DNA of 64,000 nt, taken from the NCBI RefSeq assembly GCF_004402595.1, contig NZ_SOFY01000011.1:124001-188000 (forward strand), given 5' to 3'. The stretch comes from Cryobacterium shii (GTDB lineage: Bacteria; Actinomycetota; Actinomycetes; Actinomycetales; Microbacteriaceae). The position numbers and the translations under genes were made by a program. Position 1 is the stretch's first letter. The number at the start of each line of letters is the position of its first letter. Shown one piece after another: positions 50,058-59,766 of this stretch. The notes below the pieces were generated by a model. The model made no database searches and was not told the origin of the DNA. It worked only from the letters and a program-made list of their open reading frames with translations.

Positions 50058-51470
50058 ATGACTGAAGATGGTCGCGGAATTGCACTTCCGGACTCCCTCG
50101 ACCACTGGGCCGCGGCCCAGCGCTGGTTCGGCGGCACGGGCCGCATTCCGGCCCTCGTCGGAATCGGCAGGTGGACTCTCCCCACGGATGAGTCCGGCGT
50201 GCTCATCCGCACCGAACTGGTCGTGGATTCCACGGCCGTGCCCCCCACGCTCTACCAGGTGCCCCTGACCGAACGGGTGAACCCCCTGCCCGGCGGCGAG
50301 CACGCGCTGATCGGGATGCTCGGCGATGCCTACGTCTACGACGGCCCCGTCGACGCCGCGTATTCCCGGGCTCTGTTGCGCTTCATCCTGGAGGAGAAAT
50401 CCTCCCCGGGTGCCCGGGGAGAACTCCTGTTCGAGGGCGAGTCTGCTCTTCGGCCGCCGACGATGGCGTCCAGCCGCGTTCTCAGCGGTGAACAGTCGAA
50501 CACCTCGATCATCTACGACTGCATCGGCGACGACGGCCGGCCGGCGCGACCCATCATCTGCAAGGTCTTCCGCGCGGTGCACGACGGTGAGAATCCGGAC
50601 ATCTCGGTGCAGTCCGCCCTGGCCAGGGCCGGTTCCCGCTATGTGCCCGAACCGGTCGGCTGCGTCGTCGGCCACTGGCAGGACCCGGCCGCACCCGGCA
50701 CGGTCCTGACGGGGCACCTCGCCTTCGCCCAGGAATTCCTGCCCGGGGTCGAGGATGCCTGGCGCTCGGCACTGCGGGAAGCCGCGGCCGGAACGGATTT
50801 CACCGTTCAGGCTCGAGAGCTGGGCGAGGCGACCGCCGCCGTGCACGCGGACCTGGCCAGTGTCATGCCCACCCGCGACGCCACCCCGGCGGTCATCGCG
50901 GCCGAACTCGACAGCATGCGCGAGCGGTTTCTCAGCGCCGCCACCGAAGTGCCGGCCCTGGCCGGATTCCGCACCGCGATCGAGGCCGTGCTCGAGCGGG
51001 CCCGACTCGTGCCGTGGCCGAGGCTGCAGCGCATCCACGGCGACTACCACCTCGGCCAGGTGCTCGAGGTGCCCGGTCGCGGCTGGGTTCTGGTCGACTT
51101 CGAAGGCGAACCCCTGCGCCCGCTGGCGGACCGCACTCAGCCGGATGTCCCGCTCAAGGACGTCGCCGGCATGCTGCGCTCATTCTCGTACGTGGCCGGC
51201 ACGGCCCGGCAGTCCTACCCCGCGCACCGGGCCGAGGAGGCCGATGACTGGGCCTCCGCCTGCCGGCAGGCGTTCCTCGAGGGCTACGCCGTCCGGTCTG
51301 GGACGGACCTGCAGGAACAGAAGGCGCTCCTGGACGCTTTCGAACTGGACAAGGCCCTCTACGAGGCGGTCTACGAGACCCGTAACCGGCCGTCCTGGCT
51401 TCCCATCCCGCTGGCGGCGATCAGGGCGCTGGCTGCGGAGGTCACCGCGCGGAGCATCGAAGCCCGTTAG
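50058..51470 (+). CDS. mak: Maltokinase-like kinase
   Basis: A 470-residue kinase of the APH-like fold found in the GlgE pathway. RWFGGTGR near the N-terminus is the trehalose-synthase-linked cap region; GEQSNTSIIYD the P-loop-like strand; RIHGDYHLGQVL the catalytic loop with Asp and VLVDFEGEPLRPL the metal-binding Asp. It phosphorylates maltose at C1 to feed GlgE. TACGCT lies six bases before the ATG (50046-50051). Usual partners treS and glgE are absent from the window; malQ is 6 kb away. Confidence 0.85.
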   Translation: MTEDGRGIALPDSLDHWAAAQRWFGGTGRIPALVGIGRWTLPTDESGVLIRTELVVDSTAVPPTLYQVPLTERVNPLPGGEHALIGMLGDAYVYDGPVDAAYSRALLRFILEEKSSPGARGELLFEGESALRPPTMASSRVLSGEQSNTSIIYDCIGDDGRPARPIICKVFRAVHDGENPDISVQSALARAGSRYVPEPVGCVVGHWQDPAAPGTVLTGHLAFAQEFLPGVEDAWRSALREAAAGTDFTVQARELGEATAAVHADLASVMPTRDATPAVIAAELDSMRERFLSAATEVPALAGFRTAIEAVLERARLVPWPRLQRIHGDYHLGQVLEVPGRGWVLVDFEGEPLRPLADRTQPDVPLKDVAGMLRSFSYVAGTARQSYPAHRAEEADDWASACRQAFLEGYAVRSGTDLQEQKALLDAFELDKALYEAVYETRNRPSWLPIPLAAIRALAAEVTARSIEAR

Positions 51471-51505
51471 CGGGATGCCGGCCTTCCGCGCCACCGTTTC
51501 AGCCG

Positions 51506-53209
51506 CTACCGTTTCAGCTCGGGGAACTGGTCGTCCCGCCACTCGCCCGGCAGACGCACCCCCTGTTCAGCGGCGGCGTCCTCACGCATCCGGAGTTCGA
51601 CCCGCCTGATCTTGCCGGAACTGGTCTTGGGCAGCTCGTAGAACTCGACCCGCCGCACCCGCATGTACGGCGGCAGGCCGGTGCGGGCATGGCGCAGCAC
51701 CGAGAGGGCCGTCTCCCCGTCGGCCTCCCAGCCGGCCGCCAGGGCGACGTAAGCCTTCGCGATGTTGAGCCGGGTGTCGTCCGGAGCCGGTACGACGGCC
51801 GCTTCGGCCACCGCCGGGTGCTCGAGCAGCACGCTCTCGACCTCGAACGGGGAGACCTTGTAGTCGGAGGACTTGAAGATGTCGTCGGTGCGTCCGATGA
51901 AGGTGATGTAGCCGTCGGAGTCCCGGCTGGCGACATCCCCGGTGTGGAAATACCCGTCGCGCACGGCTTCGGCGGTGCGTTCGGGGTCGCCGTGATAGCC
52001 GGCCATCAGGTTCACCGCGGCGCGGGACAGGTCCAGGCAGATCTCGCCCTCCTCGGTGACCTCCCCGGTGATCGGGTCGAGCAGGGTGACGGCCACCCCG
52101 GGCAGGGGCAGCCCCATCGAGCCGGCCTTGAGGATCGACCCGGGTGCGTTCCCCACGATCGCCGTCGTCTCGGTCTGGCCGTAGCCGTCACGGATGGTGA
52201 GTCCCCACGCGCGCTGGATCTGGGTGATGACCTCCGGGTTCAGCGGCTCACCGGCGGCCAGGATCTCACGCAGGCCCAGGGGCTTGACGCCGAGGTCTGA
52301 CTGGATCAGCATCCGCCAGACGGTCGGCGGGGCGCAGAACGTCGTGACCTTCGCGCGGTGCAGCTGGTCGGCGAGGGCGAACGGGTCGAACCGGCCGTAG
52401 TTGTAGACGAAGACGGTCGCCTCGGCGATCCACGGGGAGAAGAAGCTGCTCCAGGCATGCTTGCCCCAGCCGGGCGAACTGATCGCCAGGTGCACGTCGC
52501 CGGGGCGGAGCCCGATCCAGTACATCGTGGTCAGGTGGCCCACCGGGTAGGAGGTCTGGGTGTGCACGACCATCTTCGGCTTGCTGGTGGTGCCGGACGT
52601 GAAGTAGATCAGGGACGGGTCATCGGATGCCACGACGACCGCGCACTTCTCCGCCACGACCAGATCGGCGTCCGCGTAGTCGGCCCAGCCCTCCGCGGGT
52701 TCGCCGACGCAGATGCGGGAGTAGTCGCCCGCGACCGTGTCGAACTTGGCCGCGTCGTGAGCGTTCGCGATGACGTGGCCGACTCCCCCGCGCGCCACCC
52801 GGTCGGCCAGGTCGTGGGCGGACAGCACGGTGGAGGTCGGCAGGATGACCGCGCCCACCTTCATGATGGCCAGCATCAGTTCCCACAGTTCGACCTGGTT
52901 GCCCAGCATCAGCATCACGTGGTCGCCGTGGCCGACGCCGTGCCGGGTGAGCCAGGTCGCGACCTGGTCAGACCGGGCCAGCATCTCGGCGAAACTGACC
53001 TTCAGCTCACGGCCGTCCTCCTCGACGATCCACAGGGCGGTCTTGTCGTTCCCCGCGGCCATCACGTCGAACCAGTCGGTCGCCCAGTTGAAGTGAGCAC
53101 CCACATCCGGCCACTCGAACTCGGCGGCGGCTTGCGCGTGGACGTCCCGAAGCTGAAGGAGTCGGTCGCGCGCGTCGCGGAAGCTGGTGGTGCTCTGGGG
53201 GTTGGTCAC
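51506..53209 (-). CDS. AMP-dependent acyl-CoA synthetase
   Basis: A 567-residue adenylate-forming enzyme. IYFTSGTTSKPKMVVHT is the P-loop, GYGQTETTAIVG motif A5, TGDVASRDSDGYITFIGR A7, and KTSSGKIRR holds the catalytic lysine near the C-terminus. It activates a short- or medium-chain fatty acid (ACSM-like) or related acid to its CoA ester; it could feed the acyl-CoA dehydrogenases of the window. The GTG at 53207-53209 has GGAAG eight bases upstream. Confidence 0.9.
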   Translation of the reverse strand: MTNPQSTTSFRDARDRLLQLRDVHAQAAAEFEWPDVGAHFNWATDWFDVMAAGNDKTALWIVEEDGRELKVSFAEMLARSDQVATWLTRHGVGHGDHVMLMLGNQVELWELMLAIMKVGAVILPTSTVLSAHDLADRVARGGVGHVIANAHDAAKFDTVAGDYSRICVGEPAEGWADYADADLVVAEKCAVVVASDDPSLIYFTSGTTSKPKMVVHTQTSYPVGHLTTMYWIGLRPGDVHLAISSPGWGKHAWSSFFSPWIAEATVFVYNYGRFDPFALADQLHRAKVTTFCAPPTVWRMLIQSDLGVKPLGLREILAAGEPLNPEVITQIQRAWGLTIRDGYGQTETTAIVGNAPGSILKAGSMGLPLPGVAVTLLDPITGEVTEEGEICLDLSRAAVNLMAGYHGDPERTAEAVRDGYFHTGDVASRDSDGYITFIGRTDDIFKSSDYKVSPFEVESVLLEHPAVAEAAVVPAPDDTRLNIAKAYVALAAGWEADGETALSVLRHARTGLPPYMRVRRVEFYELPKTSSGKIRRVELRMREDAAAEQGVRLPGEWRDDQFPELKR

Positions 53210-53257
53210 CCATCCATCTTCCTCGGTTCGAATACCCGGAACGGCATACGACACCCG

Positions 53258-54952
53258 TCAGCTGCGGCGGGGATCCCACCGGAAGAACCGTACGGCCAGC
53301 GCGCCGGCTCCGGCCGACCAGGCAGCCAGCACCGCGAGATTGCCCCACGCCACGACCGGTCCGGCCGGATCCCAGGCAGCCGTGAGCGCGTTCTGCAGGT
53401 TCCTCAGGGGGAAGACCGAGCCGACGGCACCCATCCATTCCGGCCCGGCGCCGACCAAAAAGATGTCGGAGAAGAAGGCCAGCACGAACAGGACCATCAG
53501 GCCCACCGCCCCGACGGCCAGGGAATTGGGCACCAGGGCCGCCAGCAGGAACCCGCAGGCCGCGATCGACGGGGTTCCCACGATGATCACCACGAGTTCC
53601 AGTGCGAGGCCGGCCGCGGGGATGCGGAGCCCGAAGAAGACAGCGCCGACGGACAGCACCAGCACGGCTACCAGGAGAGTCAGGCCCAGCACGGCTACCA
53701 GGAGAGTCAGGCCCAGCCCGGCCACGGTGCCGCCGGCCAGATAGTGGCGCGCCGGAAGCGGGGTGCCGCGCAGTCGTTTGAGCACGCCTCGGTCGCGGGC
53801 CCGCGCGAGGGCCTCAGGCATATTCATGAACACGGCCGTGCCGGTGCCCCAGGTGATCATGCTCGCCGCGTAGAAGATCGCGAACGGGATGCCGCCCATC
53901 GGCTGGACACTGCCCCCGAAGACCGTCAGGAACAGCCCGTAGAGCCCGACCGGCACGAGCACCAACAGCACCGAACCCGGGTCACGCCAGGTCGCGCGGT
54001 TCGCGGCGCGCGCCTGGTCGAACACCAGCCGCGCCGCCGAGGGACGCCCGACCGAGGTCGCCGCGGTAGTCGAGGTCGCTGAGGTCGCCGCGGTCGCCGC
54101 GTCCCCGGGGCGGCGGGCGGCACGCACCCGCGTGGCGCCCGGCCGATCCGCTCGCGGTTCCCAGCGAAAGGCCCGTGAAGCCACGACCGCACCGGCCAGT
54201 CCCCAGGCGAGCAGGATCCCGAGCGCCGGGAGGTCCCAGCCGGCACCGGTCGCATACGGGTCGAACTGGTCCGTGAGGGCGTCCGCGTAGGGTTTCAGCG
54301 GAAACACGGATGCGATCCGGGTCAGCCCGGCCGGGAGCTCGCCGCCCACAAAGAACAGGCCGGAGATGAACGCGAGCACGATGGCGCTGCCGATCGACAG
54401 GGCCTGGCCCAGTGCCGCGGTCGAGGACACCGCGGCAATGGCCAGGCCGAGTGCGGCGAAGGCGGCTATGCCCACCAACAGGGTCACCGTCAGGGCCGGC
54501 AGGACCTCGGCTCGGAGCTGCACGTCGTAACCCAGCACGGCGACGCCGAGCGTGAGCAGCAGGGATGCCGTCGAGTAGAGCACGGCCGCGGCGATCTGAC
54601 CGGCCAGATAGGTCCAGGCCGGGAGCGGGGTGCCGCGCAGGCGTTTCAGGATGCCGGCGTCCCTGGCCTCCTACAGTGTCGTTCCGAGGGTGGGATAGGT
54701 GCCGAAGAAGGTTCCCATCGCGACGGCGACGGGGGTGGCGAACTGCATCACGCGCACGCCGGACCCCGGGCCGAGGTATTCGTTGCCTGCGACGATGCCG
54801 ATCACGACGAGCCAGACCAGGGACATGGCAAACGTGAAGATCAGCACGGTCGGCGACCGCCACAATGCCACGACGGCATAGCCGAGCTGTCCCAGGACCA
54901 GGCGGACCGTGCCCGGGCGGCCGATGTCGATCCGGGTCGCGGCGGAGGTCAT
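53258..54952 (-). pseudogene. ABC-2 exporter permease, duplicated-fused type, broken by an amber codon
   Basis: One frame of 565 codons from the ATG at 54950-54952 is interrupted by TAG at 54671-54673, after TYPTLGTTL and before EARDAGILKRLRGTPLP. The protein is two ABC-2 permease halves joined: ILKRLRGTPLPAWTYLAG in the first and VLKRLRGTPLPARHYLAGG in the second, each with about six helices, linked by an Ala/Thr-rich stretch. A C-to-T change from CAG would explain the stop. The part after the stop could restart at an internal ATG or GTG, but the first two helices would be lost. Its start overlaps the ATPase gene (ATGA). Confidence 0.87.
53661..53714. repeat. 27-bp tandem duplication
   Basis: Two perfect copies of a 27-base unit (53661-53687 and 53688-53714, beginning AGCACGGCTACCAGG). 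In frame it doubles GLTLLVAVL in a membrane helix of the second permease half, lengthening that helix by nine residues. Confidence 0.93.
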
Positions 54953-55890
54953 GGCCGGGGCTCCCCGGATGCCGCCTCCGCCGCGTCCGCCGCATCGGCA
55001 CCCCCGATCAGCGACAGGTACGCGTCCTCGAGCGAGGGGCGGCGCACGCTCAGCGCCGGCAGTTCGCTGCCCAGCCCCAGCGCCCAGCCGGTCAGGGCGT
55101 GCACCACCGCGGCGGGGTGGTCCGTGGCCACCTCCCAGTCGGCCCCGTGGGGCAACGGCCGGGACTCGAGGGCCGGCAGGTCCCGCGGCTCGGCGCCCTC
55201 CGGCAACCGGAAGGAGACGACGGCGGCGTGCTGCTCGGCGGCGAGAGCGGCCGGCGTGCCGAGTGCCACGAGCCGCCCGCGCACGATCACGGCCACCCGG
55301 TCCGCCAGGTGCTCGGCCTCGTCAAGGTAGTGCGTGGTGAGCAGAACCGTCTTACCCATTTCCCGCAGTCCCTCGACCAGGTCCCAGGCCCGCAGACGTG
55401 CGGACGGGTCGAACCCGGTCGTGGGTTCGTCGAGGAAGAGGACCTCGGGGTCACCCACCAGGCCCAGCGCGAGGTCCAGGCGCCGGCGCTGCCCGCCGGA
55501 CAGGGTCTTGACGCGCGCATTCCTCTTCTCGGCCAGCCCGACCTGCCCGATCACGGCGTCGGCATCGCGCCGACGCGGGTACAGTCCCCGGTAGAGGCGC
55601 ACCAGCTCGCCGACCGTGAAGTCCTCGTCGAAGCCTGCCTCCTGAAGCACGATCCCGATGCGTTCCCGAAACGCCCGCCCGCCGGTTTCGGGATCGAACC
55701 CGAGCACATCCACCGTTCCGCCGTCGCGGGTGCGGTGCCCCTCGAGGATCTCCACGGCCGTGGTCTTCCCGGCGCCGTTCGGGCCGAGGAGGGCGAAAAT
55801 CTCTCCCTGCTCGATGGAGAAAGACAGGTCGTCGACAACCGTCAGTCCGCCGTATTGTTTCCGAAGCCCGTTGACGTTGACCACACTCAC
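54949..55890 (-). CDS. ABC transporter ATP-binding protein
   Basis: A 313-residue ATPase of the drug/antibiotic exporter group. LLGPNGAGKTTAVEIL is Walker A; LSGGQRRRLDLALGLVGD the signature; VLFLDEPTTGFD Walker B; LLTTHYLDEAEHLADR the H loop. The GTG at 55888-55890 has GGGGAG eight bases upstream; a GTG at 55897 is less well placed. It overlaps the permease by four bases; its partner is probably non-functional because of the amber codon. Confidence 0.9.
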   Translation of the reverse strand: MSVVNVNGLRKQYGGLTVVDDLSFSIEQGEIFALLGPNGAGKTTAVEILEGHRTRDGGTVDVLGFDPETGGRAFRERIGIVLQEAGFDEDFTVGELVRLYRGLYPRRRDADAVIGQVGLAEKRNARVKTLSGGQRRRLDLALGLVGDPEVLFLDEPTTGFDPSARLRAWDLVEGLREMGKTVLLTTHYLDEAEHLADRVAVIVRGRLVALGTPAALAAEQHAAVVSFRLPEGAEPRDLPALESRPLPHGADWEVATDHPAAVVHALTGWALGLGSELPALSVRRPSLEDAYLSLIGGADAADAAEAASGEPRP

Positions 55891-55978
55891 GGCAATCACT
55901 CCCCTGCCTTCGGCATTTTCCCCGAGGATAAACCGGGCCCCGCGCCGTTGCTAGGCGCCTCTGCGCCCGATCGACCGT

Positions 55979-57001
55979 TCAGCCGGGCTTGCGAGCGCGA
56001 CTGGGCTGCACCCGGGGCGGCTCGCCGGGCATCTTCGGGAAGTCCGGGGGAAACGGCATTTCGCCGAGCCCGTCGGCGAGGTCACGGTCCCACCAGCCGA
56101 GGAGGGTGTCGATCGTGCCGGGGCGCGCCTGCAGATCCGCCCACGGGTCCCCGGTGCGCCGGAGCCGCTCGGGCACCGTGACGATGGTGAAGTCGCCGGG
56201 GGCGACGTGTGCGAGCTCGGACCAGGCGAGCGGGCAGGAGACCGGCGCCTGCGGGAGCGGCCGCGGGCTGTAGGCCCCCGCCATCGTGCGGTCACGGTTG
56301 GCCTGGTTGAAGTCGACGAACACCCGTTTCCCCCGTTCCTCCTTCCACCAGGACGTCGTGACGGTGCGCGGCAGGCGGCGCTCGAGCTCGCGGGCCGCCG
56401 CGATCACGGCGTGGCGCACGTGCAGGAACTCGTGGGTGGGCTCGATCGGAGCGAAGATGTGCAGCCCGCGGCTGCCGGAGGTCTTCACGAAAGCGGTCAG
56501 GCCGGCCTCCGCCAGCACCATGCGGAGTTCCCGGGCGACCGGAACGGCGTCGAAGAAGTCGGTTCCCGGCTGCGGGTCGAGGTCGATCCGCAGCTGGTCG
56601 GGGTTGTCGGGGTTGCCCGCGCGGGAGGCCCAGGGGTGGAAGACGAGGGTGTTCATCTGGACCGCCCAGACGGCCGCCGCCGGCTCGTCGATCACGAGTT
56701 GCGGATGCGAGCGGCCGCTGGGATACACCACGGTCACCGACCGCACGAAATCCGGCGCCCCCTGCGGCGGGTTCTTGGAGAAGTACTGCTCCCCGTCGAT
56801 GCCGCCGGGAAAGCGCTGAAGCGAGATCGGACGGTCCCCGTTGGCCAGGGTGAAGGCCTCACCCACGTCGACGAGATAGCGGGCGAGGTCGAGTTTGGTC
56901 AGGCCGAGGTCCGGCCAGAGGATTCTGTCCGGACTCGTGATGCGCACGTCACGGGTGCCGTGGGGTCCCGGCACGGGAAGGAGAACGGCGGGGCCGGCCA
57001 T
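55979..57001 (-). CDS. LigD-type polymerase domain (NHEJ primase-polymerase)
   Basis: A 340-residue stand-alone PolDom of the archaeo-eukaryotic primase fold. VDVGEAFTLANGDRPISLQRFPGGIDG, LRIDLDPQPGTDF with the catalytic Asp pair, and FVKTSGSRGLHIFAPI are family signatures. It fills gaps at double-strand breaks in non-homologous end joining, normally with Ku and a ligase, neither of which is in the window. The ATG at 56999-57001 has TACAGT six bases upstream (57008-57013), a leaderless start. Confidence 0.9.
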   Translation of the reverse strand: MAGPAVLLPVPGPHGTRDVRITSPDRILWPDLGLTKLDLARYLVDVGEAFTLANGDRPISLQRFPGGIDGEQYFSKNPPQGAPDFVRSVTVVYPSGRSHPQLVIDEPAAAVWAVQMNTLVFHPWASRAGNPDNPDQLRIDLDPQPGTDFFDAVPVARELRMVLAEAGLTAFVKTSGSRGLHIFAPIEPTHEFLHVRHAVIAAARELERRLPRTVTTSWWKEERGKRVFVDFNQANRDRTMAGAYSPRPLPQAPVSCPLAWSELAHVAPGDFTIVTVPERLRRTGDPWADLQARPGTIDTLLGWWDRDLADGLGEMPFPPDFPKMPGEPPRVQPSRARKPG

Positions 57002-57070
57002 GACCACACTGTAGTCACGGCTGGCCGGCTCCGCCACGGCCGGCCGGCCACCGGGTCAGCCGCCGCAGGG

Positions 57071-59212
57071 TCAGGGAGTGATCGCCCTGACCAGGGCTGC
57101 GAACCGCGGGTTCGCGGGCAGGTCTTCGATCAGCACGAGGTCCAGATCCGGCCCGGCCAGCGGAATCCGCCAGTTCGGGTACTCGTCCGTCGTCCCCGGC
57201 TGGTTCTGCGTGCGCCTCTCCCCGACCGCATCCACCAGGGCCACGCCCAGGAGCAACGACGGCGTCAGCGCGGTGTACGCGTACAGCGCCTCCACCGTCT
57301 GCTGCACCGGAAGGGCCGGGCCGTCCTCGGTCGTCGGCAGCAGTCCCCGCTCGCGCACAGCGGCGAACATGGTTGCCTGCTCGGCGCGGTCGGCTTCCCG
57401 TTCCTCGGCCACCGGGCGACCCAGCAGGCCGAGCGATTCGCGCAGGGTGACGTGGTCGCCGGCCAGGTAGCCGGCCGTCGGCGGCAAGTCGTGGGTGTTC
57501 ACACTGGTCAGGCACTGCTGGCGGTAGTGCTCCGGGGGCACGGGCACGCCGTTGTCCCGCTCGAACCACAGGATCGAGGTGCCGAAGATGCCGCGTTCGG
57601 CCAGGTAGTCCCGCACCCAGGGCTGGAAGACGCCCAGGTCCTCCCCGATCACGATCGCGTCGGCGCGCTGGGCTTCGAGGGCCAGGATGCCGATCAGCGC
57701 CTCGTGGTCGTAGTGCACGTAGGTGCCTTCGCCCGGGCCTCCGCCGGCCGGGATCCACCAGAGCCGGAACAGCCCGAGGATGTGGTCGATCCGCAGGCCG
57801 CCCGCGTGACGCAGGATGCTGCGGAGCATGTCCCGATAGGCGGCGTAGCCCGATTCGGCGAGCCGGCCCGGGTGCCACGGCGGCTGGGACCAGTTCTGGC
57901 CCTGCTGGTTGAACATGTCCGGCGGCGCGCCAACGGTCATGCCCTGGGCGAGCACGTCACGCAGGGTCCACGCATCGGACCCCGTGGTCTGCACGCCGAC
58001 GGCCAGGTCGTGCATGATGCCGATGGACATCCCGGCATCCGTCGCGGCCCGCTGTGCGGTCTCCAACTGCTGGTCGCAGAGCCACTGCAACCAGCTGTGG
58101 AACTCGACCCGTCCGGCCAGCCCGTCCCGGTGCGCGGCGGCGAACGGGCCCTGCGGGCCGCGCGGCTCGATGCTCCACTCCGCGGCGTCGACGGGGAAGC
58201 GTTCGGACAGGGCGCACCAGAGGGCGAAGTCCGAGAGTCCCTGCCCCTGCTCGGCGCGGAACGTGTCGAACTGCTGCGCGCGGGCCGGGCTGCGGGGCAC
58301 CTCGTGGATGGCTTCCAGGGCGGTCAGTTTGGCGGCGTAGGCGGAATCCCGGTCGAGCCGGTCCACGTTCAGGTTGGCCGGATGCTGCCGGGCGGCCAGG
58401 GCTTCCACGACCGAACGCGCCTCGGCGGGGAGGTAGGCGTATTCGGCCACGTCCTCCACCCGGATGTAGAGCGGGTGGAAGAATCGCCGGCTGGACGGCA
58501 GGTACGGGGAGGGCTCGACCGGCGGCGCGGGCTCGGAGGCGTGGAGGGGATTGACCAGAACGAAGCCGGCACCGTACTGGGAGCCGGAGATCGCGGCCAG
58601 GTCGCCCAGGTCGGCGAAGTCACCGATCCCCCAGGAGCGGGAGGAGCGCACCGAGTAGAGCTGTGCCATCAGGCCCCAGTCGCGGCGCCCGGCGGCGAGC
58701 CAGGGGGTCCGGAGCCGGGCCGGGGTGACGACGAGCACGGCCTCCCCGGTGCGGCCGTCGTCGTCGGCGTGCAGGGTGTGCCAGCCCAGGGGAAGTCCGG
58801 TCGGAATGGTGAAGGCGAGCCGGCTGACGGGCCGGCCGTCGACGTCGCGCGTCTCCCCCGCGTCGCCGTGCTGCGGCACCTCGAAGCGGGCGCCGTCCTC
58901 GGCGATGATCCAGACCGATGTGGCGGAGCCCTGGCGCGCGTGGACGGGCAGCTCGAATTCGCTGCCCTCGCGGATGACGACGCTCGGCGGCAGCAGCCGG
59001 CGCCACGGCGCCAGGCGCTGCTCGGCCAGGGACGACTCGATCTCGACGCCCGTTCCGGCTGCGACGCCCAGCGCGGTCAGCACGCCCCGGAGGGTGCGGC
59101 TCTCGATCGGACGTTCCACGCCGTCCCAGCCGCAAAATGAGGTGTCGACCCCGAGTAGCCGTGCCAACTCCACCAGCGCCGCCGGAGTGCCGTCGATCTG
59201 TTCGTGTTTCAT
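57071..59212 (-). CDS. malQ: 4-alpha-glucanotransferase (amylomaltase)
   Basis: A 713-residue GH77 enzyme that moves glucan segments between maltodextrins. GLRIDHILGLFRLWWIP carries the catalytic Asp nucleophile region, VIGEDLGVF the acid/base Glu, and SVNTHDLPPTAGYLAGD the third acidic residue. An N-terminal extension of about 150 residues with a beta-sandwich module is normal for actinobacterial MalQ. TAGAGT at 59219-59224 lies six bases before the ATG. It fits with the maltokinase gene upstream. Confidence 0.95.
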   Translation of the reverse strand: MKHEQIDGTPAALVELARLLGVDTSFCGWDGVERPIESRTLRGVLTALGVAAGTGVEIESSLAEQRLAPWRRLLPPSVVIREGSEFELPVHARQGSATSVWIIAEDGARFEVPQHGDAGETRDVDGRPVSRLAFTIPTGLPLGWHTLHADDDGRTGEAVLVVTPARLRTPWLAAGRRDWGLMAQLYSVRSSRSWGIGDFADLGDLAAISGSQYGAGFVLVNPLHASEPAPPVEPSPYLPSSRRFFHPLYIRVEDVAEYAYLPAEARSVVEALAARQHPANLNVDRLDRDSAYAAKLTALEAIHEVPRSPARAQQFDTFRAEQGQGLSDFALWCALSERFPVDAAEWSIEPRGPQGPFAAAHRDGLAGRVEFHSWLQWLCDQQLETAQRAATDAGMSIGIMHDLAVGVQTTGSDAWTLRDVLAQGMTVGAPPDMFNQQGQNWSQPPWHPGRLAESGYAAYRDMLRSILRHAGGLRIDHILGLFRLWWIPAGGGPGEGTYVHYDHEALIGILALEAQRADAIVIGEDLGVFQPWVRDYLAERGIFGTSILWFERDNGVPVPPEHYRQQCLTSVNTHDLPPTAGYLAGDHVTLRESLGLLGRPVAEEREADRAEQATMFAAVRERGLLPTTEDGPALPVQQTVEALYAYTALTPSLLLGVALVDAVGERRTQNQPGTTDEYPNWRIPLAGPDLDLVLIEDLPANPRFAALVRAITP

Positions 59213-59244
59213 GGTCCAACTCTACGGGCCGGCATCGCCCCGGA

Positions 59245-59766
59245 TTACTGCCCCGAACGGCCCTGAGCCAGCGGGAACAGCGGGCGGCAGGTCGTGCACA
59301 CTTCACCGTCTGCACCGGTGGTGGCGTCGTGCTCGCTCTGCAGCCTTTCGCGCAGGGCCCACACCAGCAGCACCACGGCCGCGACCGCCACCACGGGGCG
59401 CACGAATCCCTCGAGCAGCGGCACCGCCGTGCGCAGATCGGTCGAGAGCGACAGTGCGATCAGGCCGAGCACGGGCCAGCGCAGATCGCACATGGTGGCC
59501 TCCGCGCCGATTGGCGCGTCGACGTAGCCGGCGACGACCAGGCCGACCAGCCCCGAGCCGACCACGGTGAGCAGATACCCCCACCACGCACCGGGGAAGA
59601 CAATCGCGCCATCGATCACCGAGAGGGTACCCGACACGATGGTCAGCCCGACGAGCGCGGCGGCGGCCACGCCGGCGGCAATCAGCCGGCGTGGCACCGA
59701 CCAGGATCGGAGTTCTCCGAACAGGACCGTGATGCTTGTGATGCCGGTGATTCCGGTGACGCTCAT
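59245..59766 (-). CDS. Membrane protein with C-terminal CxxC, second gene of CsoR-box operon
   Basis: A 173-residue protein with four hydrophobic helices (about 25-45, 50-80, 95-112, 120-140) and a short C-terminal cytoplasmic or exposed tail ending EVCTTCRPLFPLAQG, whose CxxC could bind a soft metal or act as a thiol pair. No family was recognised. The ATG overlaps the stop of the CPVCNK gene by four bases, so the two products probably work together. Confidence 0.72.
   Translation of the reverse strand: MSVTGITGITSITVLFGELRSWSVPRRLIAAGVAAAALVGLTIVSGTLSVIDGAIVFPGAWWGYLLTVVGSGLVGLVVAGYVDAPIGAEATMCDLRWPVLGLIALSLSTDLRTAVPLLEGFVRPVVAVAAVVLLVWALRERLQSEHDATTGADGEVCTTCRPLFPLAQGRSGQ

Noticed and set aside
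57015-57878. A 287-residue minus-strand frame within malQ
   Set aside because: Same-strand shifted frame inside malQ; sequence is Arg/Pro-rich without motifs, while the malQ frame holds the GH77 catalytic residues.
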